A stretch of 64,000 bases of DNA. It comes from Melieria omissa (taxonomy: Eukaryota; Arthropoda; Insecta; Diptera; Ulidiidae). Shown here piece after piece: positions 35,499 to 46,560 of this stretch (its first letter is position 1; every line of letters begins with the position of its first letter). The stretch is from NCBI GenBank assembly GCA_963971225.1, contig OZ020268.1, forward strand, positions 37,163,848-37,227,847. The letters are read 5' to 3'. A program made the position numbers and the translations under genes. The notes beneath the pieces are model-generated. The model saw only the letters and a program-made list of their open reading frames with translations. It ran no database searches and was not told the DNA's origin.

Positions 35499-36775
35499 AC
35501 GGGGTTTTCAGTAGGGACGCTCGGACTTGCTTTCGATAGGGACGGTAAACCACGCCATATTTTTTCATGTTCTTTCGACATTTATATTCGTATTTAGTTG
35601 GCAAATCATCATGAAGAAGTACACACTTGAACAACGTTCGCAAGTTATTCAAATTTATTACCAAAATTCGCGTTCGATCACCGCAACTTTAAGAGCATTA
35701 CGACCATTTTATCGACGCCATCATTTGCCTGCCGAATCAACAATTCGACGTCTAGTGCAAAAAGTTGAATCCACATTTTCGCTACACAATGTTCCAGTGC
35801 CAGTGAGACAAAGAAATGCACGAAGTGAAGAAAATATTGCCGCCGCTCAAGCATCTGTTCAAGAAGACCCAAGTCAATCACTCACACGACGTTCTCAACC
35901 ATTGTGGCGAATTTTGCGAAAAGATCTTGGCCTACATCGATATAAGATAAAATTGACACAAGAACTAAAACCACTTGACCATCTGAAGCGTCGCCAATTC
36001 GTGAATTGGGCTGAAGAACAACTTGAAAATGATCCGGATTTTCATCGAAAAATCATCTTTAGCGATGAGGCTCATTTTTGGCTCAATGGATTTGTCAACA
36101 AGCAAAATATGCGTTATTGCTCAGGCAGCAATCCACACGTGATTCACGAGGCACAATTACATCCCGAAAAAATCACTGTTTGGTGCGGTTTACATGCTGG
36201 TGGGGTCATTGGGCCATATTTTTTCGTTGATAATGCAAACCGCCACGTTACTGTGAATGGAAATCGCTATCGCACCATGCTAACTGATTATTTTTGGCAC
36301 GAATTGGATGGAATAGACCTGGACGATATGTGGTTTCAACAAGACGGTGCCACTAGCCACACAGCACACGTTACAATCGATTTATTGAAAAGCAAATTCG
36401 GTGAACGTGTTATTTCAAGAAATGGACCAGTCGATTGGCCGCCTCGATCGTGCGATTTAACGCCTTTAGACTATTTTCTCTGGGGCTATGTGAAGTCATT
36501 AGTCTATACCAATAAACCGGCGACGTTACAAGAGCTAAGAGCAAATATTGAACGTGAAATTGCTGCGATTCCAGTCAATGTATGTGAAAAAGTCGTGGAA
36601 AATTGGATTCAACGATTGGACTTTTGCAAACGTGCTCGTGGTGGTCATGCGAAGGAAATTGAATTTCATACATAATTGCCACTAAATGTACTTGAACGCA
36701 TACATTTCTTTGTATATCTTAATCCATTTCTGTTTTAATAAAAAAAAAGTCCAAGCGCCCTTAATGAAAAACCGT
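35499..36775 (+). mobile_element. Full-length Tc1/mariner-superfamily transposon
   Basis: Imperfect inverted termini of about 29 bp bound the element: acggggttttcagtaggg at 35499 and, read inverted from 36775, acggtttttcattaaggg. The outward left flank is TA (35497-35498) and the right flank is CA, so the target duplication is either mutated or off by a base. The single ORF inside is intact from ATG to stop. The element is 1,277 bp, a normal size for the superfamily. Confidence 0.85.
35611..36675 (+). CDS. Mariner-like DDD transposase, apparently intact
   Basis: The 354-residue transposase would cut and re-insert the element that encodes it. The chosen ATG (35611) begins MKKYTLEQRSQVIQIYYQNS, the helix-turn-helix start typical of these insect elements; an in-frame ATG upstream (35527) adds 28 hydrophobic residues that do not look like transposase. 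The catalytic triad is visible: D152 (IIFSDEAHFWLNG), D245 (WFQQDGATSHTA) and D282 (SCDLTPLDYFLWG), with 36 residues between the last two rather than the 34 of classical mariners. The C-terminus (ENWIQRL..RARGGHAKEIEFH) matches the deleted relative at 18327-18916. No stop or frameshift is present, so the protein could be functional. Confidence 0.9.
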   Translation: MKKYTLEQRSQVIQIYYQNSRSITATLRALRPFYRRHHLPAESTIRRLVQKVESTFSLHNVPVPVRQRNARSEENIAAAQASVQEDPSQSLTRRSQPLWRILRKDLGLHRYKIKLTQELKPLDHLKRRQFVNWAEEQLENDPDFHRKIIFSDEAHFWLNGFVNKQNMRYCSGSNPHVIHEAQLHPEKITVWCGLHAGGVIGPYFFVDNANRHVTVNGNRYRTMLTDYFWHELDGIDLDDMWFQQDGATSHTAHVTIDLLKSKFGERVISRNGPVDWPPRSCDLTPLDYFLWGYVKSLVYTNKPATLQELRANIEREIAAIPVNVCEKVVENWIQRLDFCKRARGGHAKEIEFHT

Positions 36776-37734
36776 CAAAATGCCCGCAATGGTCTTTCTA
36801 GTGCTAAACAATTATAAAACTTAGCTATTTGTAGTACACTGCTTTTTTTTAAACAAACTCAACCATTTAGAATTCCCAACTAAAGTGCTCTTGTTCCATT
36901 TACAGCAAATTCAATGAAAAACTTAGACCATGTTTTTTTTTTTGTATCTCAAAGGTATCGGTTTATTCATGATTCATGATGATATATATTTTTTTTTTTT
37001 TTTTTTATAAAATTGCTACATTTGAAATGTATTAGATCTTGTATCATAATTTTGAAATGAGATTTTACTCATTCCCCAAACCTTTCGTTACATTATGATA
37101 TATAGTGTAAAAAAAATCGAATATTATTGTTTTGACTGAAAGACATTTTGATTTTGATTTTCGTTTTTGATTTTTCTTGTTTGGTTCGTGGCAAGACTTT
37201 AGTTACTTAATTAGATTTATGTTATACATAAAGTCGTAAGTGTATTTATAAATAAGTGCATATTCGTCATAACTACCAATTACTGTAACTGTATCAGTAC
37301 GTTTCATAAATACCAAATAAATACAAACATCAAAAGTAAACAAATAAAAAACAAAAAACGTTGATAAAAAATAAAATCTCAATTATAAACCTAAGGTATA
37401 TATTGCTTCGTAAAGTCGCTGTCGTTACTGCGCAGACACACCCACTTGCTGCACAGCAACAAAAGTGACTTGGACATCATGCAGTGTCGCTTTTCTAATT
37501 TTTGGCCTTATTTATCTGACTAGCATTCGGTTCTTTGGTTTGCCTATAAGACACTACTATCTAAAACATAATAAAGTTCCCATCAAACCGAACATTTACG
37601 TAATCAAGGAAGGGAGAGTGTTGACTGTTCGAGAAAGGTCGCCGTGTTGCATTTCGTTTCGGCCCTTCGCGGTTGAGTTAATTTCGTCTTTTTTCTTATT
37701 AGCGCATTCAAAATGTTGTCCATGTGTTCGACGT
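36776..37734. other. 3' flank of the TRIC gene
   Basis: AT-rich DNA with several T/A runs (for example 36986-37007). Part is expected to be the TRIC 3' UTR on the minus strand. I did not identify a unique polyadenylation site. No other gene is evident. Confidence 0.4.
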
Positions 37735-38701
37735 TCAATTGTTCTTCTTCACATCCTTGTTGTCGCCTTCCTTTACCTGGCCGCGACCCAAAATCTTGGC
37801 CAGACTATCCCAAATGCCGCCAAAGAAGATGGCACAGCACAGATTCTCAAATGGTAAGAACGGATCGTGAATGCCCAACAGAATCGACGACAGCTTGAAG
37901 TAGACCAGAAAGATGACAATGCCGAAATAGACCAATGCATGTGGAGCGGAGATCCAGTCGGTTTTCTTGTCGAGCACAAAAATAATGGAAGCCAAAAGTG
38001 ATGCTTTGGTGTAACTGCAAATGAAATTAAAATCCATGTTAAACCAAACACTGGGCATTAGCACAACATGAGCCATTCAACGTACAAAGATGGCTGCATA
38101 AACTCCATGGCTGTCGGTGTCCAAGCGCCGCGAATCAAACGCTCCAGCAGTTTGGTGAACCCAGCACCGTTGCCCTTCAGCGTTCCAATGATGATCATAA
38201 TAATCCAGGCATTGGGATACAGCTTGGCGGCATGCGAAACGCCGTCGTACACTTTCTTGGCGCGATATATCTCCTTCATGGCACTAGCTACCAGCTTGAT
38301 GGGCAGGAACTTGCCCATCTTGTATCCAATATCGAAGGGCGTATAGAAGACCATGTACCTGCACAAGGACACCACGTTAATTTCTTCAAACATCGCATAT
38401 GGAGCATACGACATTCAACATACCAGACCATTGTGCCGACCAGCAACTGTGGCGTATTCTTGAGCGGCGCCAGTATGGGCTCGCCCAGCAGTCCGTTGGC
38501 CACCATGCCGCCGGCGAATATCACCAGCATTGTGGACAGCCAGCAGGCGAGCGGGTGCTTGCGGGAGAAGGTTTGCGCATTGGCGCCCAGATCCTCGCGA
38601 ACTGCCAACGCGGCCAGCAGACTGTGCGCAATGTCAAAGTAGGGAAACATTTTCAGTTTGATGACCTGATTGGCCATATCCAAAAATGCTTCGGGATCCA
38701 T
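37735..38701 (-). CDS. TMEM38: Trimeric intracellular cation channel (TRIC, TMEM38 family)
   Basis: TRIC channels are homotrimeric potassium channels of the ER/SR membrane that carry counter-current during calcium release. Three exons: 38424-38701, 38086-38358 and 37735-38014. Introns of 65 and 71 bp have GTATGT/GCAG and GTACGT/GCAG ends, both phase 2. The predicted protein is 276 residues. Features in order: start MDPEAFLDMANQVIKLKMFP, FDIAHSLLAAL..RED, SRKHPLACWLSTMLVIFAGG, GEPILAPLKN..QLLVGT, the conserved KEIYRAKKVYDGVSHAAKLYP, IGTLKGNGAGF near residue 165 (the family's lipid/ion pathway segment), KKTDWISAPHALVYFG, and a lysine-rich cytosolic tail ending DNKDVKKNN. Length and hydrophobic pattern (seven helices) fit the family. 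The ATG is supported by the conserved N-terminus. Confidence 0.95.
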
Positions 38702-39650
38702 GGCGTCTGTTTAAGTGTGTGTGCGTGTGCGTCTGAACTTTCTGCAAGAGACATAGACATAGAAGCGATAAAGCGATTGATCGTGAAAATATACAAATAG
38801 ATAGTTTGTTCAGCTACAGCTTGTTCTCAATTCGATTTCGATTGATTGCCGAATTGCCGCCGCTGACATCCGCATACCAACAACTTGTTAACGGTGTCAT
38901 TGTCTAATGAAATTCTTGTTAACTAAACAAGCAAAGCTATTTGGCAATCGTCTGCTGCGCCTGGCAATTACCGCTTGCTGCGCGTATTTGCACGCGCAGG
39001 CGGCACAAGTGCAGGCAGCACAAATGTTATTTATTTAAATTTAGATTATTTGACGCCAGCAGAAGGTTTGTTTTACTAACACATATTTCATGTGCAATAA
39101 TTTTAGTAAATTTCAAAAATATGACGATGCCATTTGGCGCCACTTGTCGCTAAGCAAATTTTGCCAGCCACCGATAATGCGAGCGAATGCAAATCAATTG
39201 AATTGATGAAAATCGCCATGAAATGACTATTAAAAGACTTGAATTAAAGCAGAACGTGAAATTAGAAAGCGAACTTGAATCTGATGAAATTGGCTTCGAA
39301 AGGGTAAAATTTCATACACGTGTTCCAATCAGTGATTGAATCATTAATTGCTCAACTAATTGATTGGCTGCTAATTGTTTGACCAACAAACATTGAGTAT
39401 TAATTGCTTTTAAAATGCTTAATTGGATTGGAATTACTCTTGGAAAATAAGTAATTTTGCATATTTCAGCAAAGGAAATAACTTTTCCAATAATTTACAC
39501 TTGAAATAAATTAATAAAATCAGCTAAGATTTAAAAAATTATTGCTTTAAAAAGGCATTCACTAAAATTTTAAAGAACTATATGAATCTGGTTGTGGTGT
39601 ATGACGGCGAGAATGAGGTGTTTCTATGCTATGTGATCAAAAACGTCAAG
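38702..39650. other. TRIC upstream region, no other gene
   Basis: This is the 5' flank of TRIC on the minus strand. GC content is moderately raised at 38930-39010. No further coding exon is recognisable; a non-coding 5' exon is possible. Confidence 0.35.
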
Positions 39651-39654
39651 AATA

Positions 39655-40400
39655 CGACATTTTTGTTTTTTTATAATGAAATACGCGAGATGGCGAATCT
39701 ATGGCGACGCAATTTGACGAAGAAAACCAACTAAAGGAAGAGGAGGAGCTACTGATTTACGCAATCGATGCCCACAAATCAGCAATGTTGCTGCCAAATT
39801 TCAGTAAAGAAATGGACTACGCTTGAACCGGATTTAAATTATATGGGCGGTGCCATGCCCTCTTATTCAATACCTGCCCCCTATTCAATGCCCTCTGTCG
39901 AAAGAGAAAATGGTATCGTACTAATTTGCATTGCTGAGCGACTTATAGTTCAGCAGAATATTTGGATCACAAAAAAAGTGCCACACCCCTTTCCCAACGC
40001 CCATCAAATCTTATCAGTAGAATGATTTATCTATGGGACGACGGGATACAAAATTTCAGTGTTGTACAACTTACAATTTGGAAGATATTCCATTATTAAG
40101 ATCTGGCTCGTATGGGTGGTGCCACGCCCCGTTGTCCAAAACCCGCCTTATTCCGTCTGTTGAAAGATATGAGTACATGATAGGTTCATGCTAAGTTTCA
40201 TTGCTGTGTGACTTATAGTTCAACAGAATAATTGGGTCACAAAAATGTGCCACGCCCCTTAGGGGTATGAAAAATAGATAGTAGCCGATTCTCAGACCTA
40301 CTGAATATGCATGTAAAATTTCACAAAAATCGGTCAAGCCGTTTCGGAGGAGTATGGTAACTAACATTGTGACACGAGAATTTGATATATTAGATTATTT
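39655..40400 (+). repeat. Dispersed 'GGGCGGTGCCACGCCC' repeat, copy B
   Basis: Matches copy A (4292-5085) over 'gagatggcgaatctatggcg', 'cacaaatcagcaatgttgctgc', the reiterated 'gtgccacgcccc' blocks and 'catcaaatcttatcagtaga'. A short frame starting at the ATG in 'ctatggcgacgc' reads MATQFDEENQLKEEEELLIY and about 20 residues more before a stop; the same frame is broken in copy A. The end contains 'atcggtcaagccgtttcgga' and a TA-rich tail. Class unknown. Confidence 0.6.
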
Positions 40401-41390
40401 ATGATGAGAAAAGTGAACAGTGACTTCAAACATCTATTGTGCTCGCTGCTCTTACTCACAGCTTATCTGTTAGCGCAGCCTTTGAGTGGAATTTTGGTAT
40501 AATTCCTAAGCCTCTGATTCCGACATGTTACGAGATAATCTCCCAGATGCTTCTTTCGACTTCTTCTTCGACAGCTTCTTTTAATTGCTGTTTTATTTTC
40601 CTGCAAAATTTGTCTTCACGAATTCCTAGTTTAGCCAGGTGATAGTTCAACCTGCAAGCCTCTGTCAAGATGCTTTAAAATCCTCAGACAATTTTTCGAT
40701 ACATTCCTCGCATTTTGTTTTGTTTCATGACCCAATTGGTATTTGGACCTCGCTAAAGCACTACGAGCACATGGGGAAAACATCCAGCATTTTTAAAGCA
40801 AAATTATATGCTATCAGGCTCTGTGTGCAAATGAATCGCTAACATAAGATCAGGCGGCAGGACATAGTTATTTGTTCAGATAGTCAAGCAGCCACCAAAG
40901 CACTAATCTCGTATGAGATATTCTCAATGTTAGTGCTGAAATGCATAGAGGCATTGAACAAGCAGGGCATACACAACCAGGTTAAAATCCTCTGGGTCCC
41001 AGGACAACGAAGAATAGACGGAAATGAGAAGAAAGATAGCCTTGCTAGAACAGCGGCAGCCATGGTCCCTCTTGAACCGGAGTCACTAAGACTTGAGGAA
41101 AGAACCAGGAATTCAAAACACTGATCTAAGTCCTCAGGTCTTAGGCAATTGAATCTCTATAAGGTTTATACTTCCAGTTAGGGTGAAGAATGCCTCAGTT
41201 TGGAAAGAAAAGAGCTTAGACTGATTACCGGACTTCTAACCGGGCACTGCAGACTGAGAAAACACATACTCTGTGGAACAGCAGAGGAGACTCCTGAGCA
41301 CATAACACTACAGTGTAATGCGGCATGTGGTAGCAGGATGCGTTACCCAGGCCAGTTCTGGCTTGCAGAAGAAAATTTCAAGCGCCTTAA

Positions 41391-42128
41391 CCCTTTCGCT
41401 ATTTCGCCATATGGCAACATGCTACTTTGTGGACGTCTGTAGAGGGTTCCTCTGTGGTTCCCGGAATAAATTTTTTTATTTTTTTTATTGGTCCTCAGAA
41501 TAGTTGGAAGTTTAAGTCTGATAGTCTGAACATTTAGGTTTAAAGAAGAGAAGTGCACACGTTTTTTAATGGTATATCTTGACATAGTAAAGGAAGAAGC
41601 AGAAAAATTATATAACTTTTTAATTTGACGTTTGCTTTCAATTTGATACGTTTTTGCTTTTAATTTTGACTGAAGTGAATGAAGAAATATTAAAATTTTC
41701 GTTATGTGTAAAAAGTTGTATGTTTAACGCTTTCGGGACCACTGGGATAATACATCCCAGCACGGAACAATTATTCAAATCTTACGACCCACGTAAAATA
41801 TTTTTTTATCGAATTCGGCGTTCCAGCTTAAAAGGATGATTTCAGGATTTGCGAGCATCCAATATAATTTTCTAACCCCAACATTCATTGCGTGAGAATA
41901 TTTCTACTGAGAGTATTTTGGATTTCAAAATTAAACTCCGTCCCGGTTAAGTAATTATTACAGCCACAACGATGTGGCTGCTCTCATAGAAAAAAACTCT
42001 AAAATAAAGGGTCCTAGTTTAAAAATTAAAAAATGTCTTATGGAATGTTACTAATAAATCCACATTGAAGCCTAAAACCCGAAACATGAAATTTTTACTT
42101 TCCCCAGTAAAAATCTGTAGCGAAAGGG
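41391..42128 (+). mobile_element. TTAA-flanked MITE (piggyBac-type), copy 3, inside a LINE
   Basis: Left end CCCTTTCGCTATTTCGCC follows TTAA at 41387-41390. The right end TAGCGAAAGGG is followed by TGAA, a one-base decay of TTAA. It is collinear with copy 1 at 416-817 ('agaagtgcacacgttttt', 'cttgacatagtaaaggaaga', 'attattacagccacaacgat') but is 738 bp because of a 219-bp nested insertion and smaller extra segments. It interrupts the LINE frame described at 40640-42260. Confidence 0.85.
41728..41946. mobile_element. Nested TTAA insertion inside the TTAA MITE
   Basis: A 219-bp segment lies between TTAA at 41724-41727 and TTAA at 41947-41950. Copy 1 of the host MITE has a single TTAA at the same point (664-667), so it supplies the empty site. 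The ends are cgctttcgggacc and, read inverted, ccgggacggag; they share CGGGAC only after an offset. A small palindrome 'ctgggataatacatcccag' lies near the left end. No ORF. Confidence 0.8.
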
Positions 42129-42260
42129 TGAAACCCCGCAAGTTACTAAGCTTCATTAGGTCGGTGTTCTCTAAAACTTGTAGAGGGTAAAAGAGATCAT
42201 CTCAGGTCTCAGTGCAAATACCCCTTTTAAATCTAATCTAATTTAACCTAATCAGCCAAT

Positions 42261-43700
42261 AATCGCTTTGGAATGTTCTAGTCTTGTTTGGCTATCCCAC
42301 TTTTCTGTATCAAAAGATTTAGTTGTGTTGTAGCTGAAACGCCCACAATAACTGAGTGTCGGCATTTCACTTGTTCCCCTTCAAGAGTGCATGCTGTACG
42401 GACAGACATATAAACATTCACAACCATACAACACAACGAATGATTGCGCCTTATCACAGCGTTATTAAATCAAGTGAAATGCCTGCTTTTTGTACTTCTT
42501 GAACCCTGCAACACTAATGTTAGTTGTTTCAACTTATTTAGTGAACATTTTGCGATACAGTTTCAAAATAAGAATAGCATTCCAGGGTTGAGGGCGGCTA
42601 AAAACAACTCTTTCTGTCTACGATTTGTTTTTCTTATCTGCGCCACGAGCAAATCTTTCGCTGTCCCCTCCGCACATTCAAAGTTCTATAAATCTTGCCG
42701 ATTGTTATTTGCTCTACGATGGCACATCGTCAAATATATAAATTGAAACTGGAAAATGCAAAAATATTTGCAAGTAAAAGTTAAGCAAACAGTGACAGCG
42801 GCTTTAGATAAGTTCGCAGTATTTAATTTTTATGTACCGATTTAACTCTTTTGCTTTTTGATTGTTTTTAACACAGCGGAAATTACATAAGAAGACAATC
42901 CATCGAACTTTTGGCAGCAAGCAAAAAAAGAAACAATTTGTCAGAAATTGCTTAGATGAGCAAAATTTCAATGAATGGATTTTAAGGGAATTCGCAACTG
43001 CTGGCCACCCGCCTAATGCTTTCGTTGCCCCCCGCTTGGGCAGCTCTTCCTTTGCGGTGTTGTTTGCTCGCGTCGCTCGTCGCTGTTGCTCACACGAATT
43101 TAGACAAATGCGAGTCTGGCGGCTGCAGAGCAGCGCAGAGCACAGCGCAGCGCCGAGCAGAGGGCATCGTTTTATTTATATTTACACAAATGTTGTTCTT
43201 TTTGTTTTTGCTTGTGCGCTTTTTTCTATTTGCGTTTCCACCGCACTTTTCGTGCTTAGCTCCAAAAATAAATTCACAGCCACGAAAGTGTACGCAACGT
43301 ACGCGAGTAAAATGCCCGCGGCGGCCCAAAATGAAATGATTTCGAAAATATGCACACGAACATGTCGAAAATTCATGCTGCCTATATGTGCAAAAACTCA
43401 AAATTTCCATTTTTGAACTTGTCGTGCAGTATTTTCTGCCGGGATTCTTGCAATTTCGCGAAATATGCATTTTTGAATAATTCAATTTTAAATTAGCCAA
43501 AAGTCGTTGTGCAAAAACTGCTTCACCTCCTTAACGATTTTTGTTTCTTTTTAATAATATACTTTGATTTTTAAACAAATTATTTAAATTACACTATTTT
43601 GAATCACTTTACTTTTTCGATTGCTATTTTCCGGGCCAACCGCAACAGGAGCTCCACCGACTTTCTCAACTGCCGTTGCCAATGCGACAGGCACTAGCGC
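42261..43700. other. Intergenic with GC-richer patch, no recognised gene
   Basis: A GC-richer patch at about 43000-43330 gives open frames on both strands (42862-43416 plus, 184 codons, and 43090-43500 minus). The plus frame's translation has a Lys-rich start, a hydrophobic stretch and no family resemblance. I treat both as chance frames; a promoter-like island is possible. Confidence 0.35.
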
Positions 43701-44792
43701 CAAGTGTTGCCACTCGGAGTATCGGACCAATTGCGATTATTCAAAAGTGCATATGAAAAGTTTTGAATCCTTTTTTGTTTGTTACACAGAGCTTTAGTTC
43801 TGAAAAGAAGAATTTTAGATCTCACATGCCGAAAGAAATACTTTACAAACACAACAACCTTAATTATCAAAAATCACTTAACCCTAGTTCCCAGAATTTT
43901 AAAAGCAACGCAAACCTAAATTACTAAAAAATTACTAGATTAATTAATTAATTAATTACTAAATTACTGAAAACATTTGTTAAAAAAGTACAAGAACTGC
44001 CTAAAATTTTAAATTTATAAATACGAAATATTCCTGCATTCCATTAGAGAATTACATAAAATAATGGAATCGAAATTTTTTGGAATAATCACCATTTGAA
44101 ATCTTTAGTGAAACTGTGAGGATCACTTGTGGGAAGTATGGTTAACTCTAAAAACCCGAAACATATAAACATTATCAGAATTTTATTTTATTATAAGGAA
44201 GATAACAATAAATTATTATTTTACAATTAAAATGAGAGTACAAGCTGCCAGGGCTATTGTCTTTTATCAGAATTTCAATACGTATATTTCATTGAAAGCT
44301 GACTTTAACATTTAAAAACCACGTGAGAATTTACATGAATGAACCGTTTTGAATGGATATAAGCACGGTTGCTGTTTTGGCTAAAATGTACCAAATTGGG
44401 TAATTTTTTTTTTCGATTTGGTACATAACTTTCGAAGTTGGTATATGTTCTTACACTCTTACGTCAATTAAATTTAAATAATAAATAATAGAGTTTCAAA
44501 AGACAATACGCATGTCATCGCATGGAGTTAATCGATTTTTGAAATGAAGGGCTCATTTAAAATTTGCTAAAAAATACTTGTTATTCAAAATGTGAAAAGA
44601 TTTAAGTTTGCGATGCCTTTTTCACAGACAAATATTTATAATTGTAATTTTCTAAAATAAAATCACTTATCATCAGGAATTAAATTAGTTGATTTGTTGC
44701 AAAGAGAATGTCCGGAGTAAAAACACTATAGGAAAACCCATACAAAACGTTTTTCCTAACTCTTATTGAAATGTGTTTTTATGATTAATTTT

Positions 44793-45624
44793 TAGAGTCC
44801 GACCGATACCAAATTTTTTGGCCGATGCCGATGCCGATTAATCGGCATCGGCCAATTCTCAGCCGATGCCGATTAATCGGTCAAAAGGCCGAAAATCGGC
44901 CGATGCCGATGCCGATGCCGATTCCATAGAAAAAAAAACACGAATGAATTCAATCAAAAACACTGCTTATTTTATAAAACTTTACATATATAGTACATTT
45001 CATCACATTCATCACAAATTAACAAACAAAAACGAGAAAATAAACAACTAAAAACTAAATAAAATTACAAGAAAATTCAGAATTTAAATACATTAAACTA
45101 AAATTTCCCCCAAATTTATAACACATAAAATAAATATTTCATGAAAATTGCTCATTCTATTTGGCACAAGGAATTAACAAAAGACCCAATAGCCAATATT
45201 GCTGAACAAGGTGTTGATGTAGCAAAAATAGATTAAAAATATCTGTAAAATATTGTCCCCTTAAGTGTTTGTCATAAAATCCAAATAAATCTAAGGAGAA
45301 ACCCCCTAATCAGGCAACACTGGTTTGTAACGTATAATAAAAATGTAATAAATATACAAAGCGAGATATGAAAAAGAAAGACAGTGCGATTCAGCTGCAA
45401 ATAAAAACAAACAAGAAATAAAAGCAGGAAAATCTACCAAAAAAAACCGATGTGGCATCGGCCAAAAAAAGCCGATGTGGCATCGGCCAAAAAAGGCCGA
45501 AGCCGATGCCGATGCCGATTCTTTTTTTTTTGGCCGATGCCGATACTAGCCGATGCCGATACCAATTTTATTGGCCGATACTAGCCGATGCCGATGGCGA
45601 TGCCGATTAATCGGTCGGACTCTA
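44793..45624 (+). mobile_element. GCCGAT-rich hAT-type MITE, element A
   Basis: The 832 bp element starts TAGAGTCCGACCGAT and ends ATCGGTCGGACTCTA. It is flanked by a perfect 8-bp duplication, ttaatttt (44785-44792 and 45625-45632). Both subterminal regions are packed with the hexamer GCCGAT in both orientations, interrupted by 'ccaaaaaaa' runs; the centre is AT-rich and non-coding. TAGAG termini plus an 8-bp duplication point to the hAT superfamily. It is nearly identical, in opposite orientation, to element B 67 bp away. Confidence 0.92.
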
Positions 45625-45691
45625 TTAATTTTATTATTTGTTGTACCATTTATAGCACGTTGGTTGTTGGAAAGCATTCGATAATTTTAAA

Positions 45692-46499
45692 TAGAGTCCG
45701 ACCGATTAATCGGCATCGGCATCGGCTAGTATCGGCCAATAAAATTGGTATCGGCATCGGCTAGTATCGGCATCGGCCAAAAAAAAAAGAATCGGCATCG
45801 GCATCGGCTTCGGCCTTTTTTGGCCGATGCCACATCGGCTTTTTTTGGCCGATGCCACATCGGTTTTTTTTGGTAGATTTTCCTGCTTTTATTTCTTGTT
45901 TGTTTTTATTTGCAGCTGAATCGCACTGTCTTTCTTTTTCATATCTCGCTTTGTATATTTATTACATTTTTATTATACGTTACAAACCAGTGTTGCCTGA
46001 TTAGGGGGTTTCTCCTTAGATTTGTTTGGATTTTATGACAAACACTTAAGGGGACAATATTTTACAGATATTTTTAATCTATTTTTGCTACATCAACACC
46101 TTGTTCAGCAATATTGGCTATTGGGTCTTTTGTTAATTCCTTGTGCCAAATAGAATGAGCAATTTTCATGAAATATTTATTTTATGTGTTATAAATTTGG
46201 GGGAAATTTTAGTTTAATGTATTTAAATTCTGAATTTTCTTGTAATTTTATTTAGTTTTTAGTTGTTTATTTTCTCGTTTTTGTTTGTTAATTTGTGATG
46301 AATGTGATGAAATGTACTATATATGTAAAGTTTTATAAAATAAGCAGTGTTTTTGATTGAATTCATTCGTGTTTTTTTTTCTATGGAATCGGCATCGGCA
46401 TCGGCATCGGCCGATTTTCGGCCTTTTGGCCAATTCTCAGCCGATGCCGATTAATCGGCATCGGCATCGGCCAAAAAATTTGGTATCGGTCGGACTCTA
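45692..46499 (-). mobile_element. GCCGAT-rich hAT-type MITE, element B (inverted)
   Basis: The 808 bp element has the same TAGAGTCCGACCGAT / ATCGGTCGGACTCTA ends and its own perfect 8-bp duplication, attttaaa (45684-45691 and 46500-46507). It aligns with element A in reverse over essentially its full length. The main difference is one segment near the end, where A has about 24 extra bases of GCCGAT repeat. Because each copy has a different duplication, they are two independent insertions and not one palindromic element. Confidence 0.92.
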
Positions 46500-46560
46500 A
46501 TTTTAAATAAACGATTTTATATTTAACTAGCGACCCGCCACGGGAGAGACTACGCCGTAA

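Larger units (their letters stand above)
40640..42260 (+). pseudogene. LINE 3' half (RNase H and C-terminus), split by a MITE
   Basis: Plus-strand frames give an RNase H domain: HDPIGIWTSLKHYE.. with IFKAKLYAIRLC (first acidic region), ICSDSQAATKAL (the catalytic Asp of 'YSDSQAA'), KILWVPGQRRIDGNEKKDSLA, then the C-terminal ERKELRLITGLLTGHCRLRK and CGTAEETPEHITLQC. The frame runs into a TTAA MITE at 41391 and resumes at about 42130 with RKLLSFIRSVFSKT. The 3' end is the reiterated tail ctaatctaatttaacctaat near 42230. Stops and frameshifts show it is dead. Order and motifs fit Jockey/LOA/I-type LINEs with an RNase H; the clade is not settled. Confidence 0.7.

Noticed and set aside
35527..35610. 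Upstream ATG as transposase start
   Set aside because: The extra 28 residues are hydrophobic and unlike transposase N-termini; the ATG at 35611 begins the conserved helix-turn-helix region.
42862..43416. 184-codon plus-strand ORF as a gene
   Set aside because: Low-complexity Lys-rich start, no motif, and an overlapping open antisense frame; no evidence of real coding.
44793..46499. One large palindromic (foldback) transposon
   Set aside because: Each half has its own TIR pair and its own, different, perfect 8-bp target duplication, so these are two separate insertions.
44793..46499. Assembly artefact (inverted duplication of one element)
   Set aside because: The two copies differ by about 24 bp and have distinct target duplications, which an artefact would not create. 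Long-read confirmation would still be useful.
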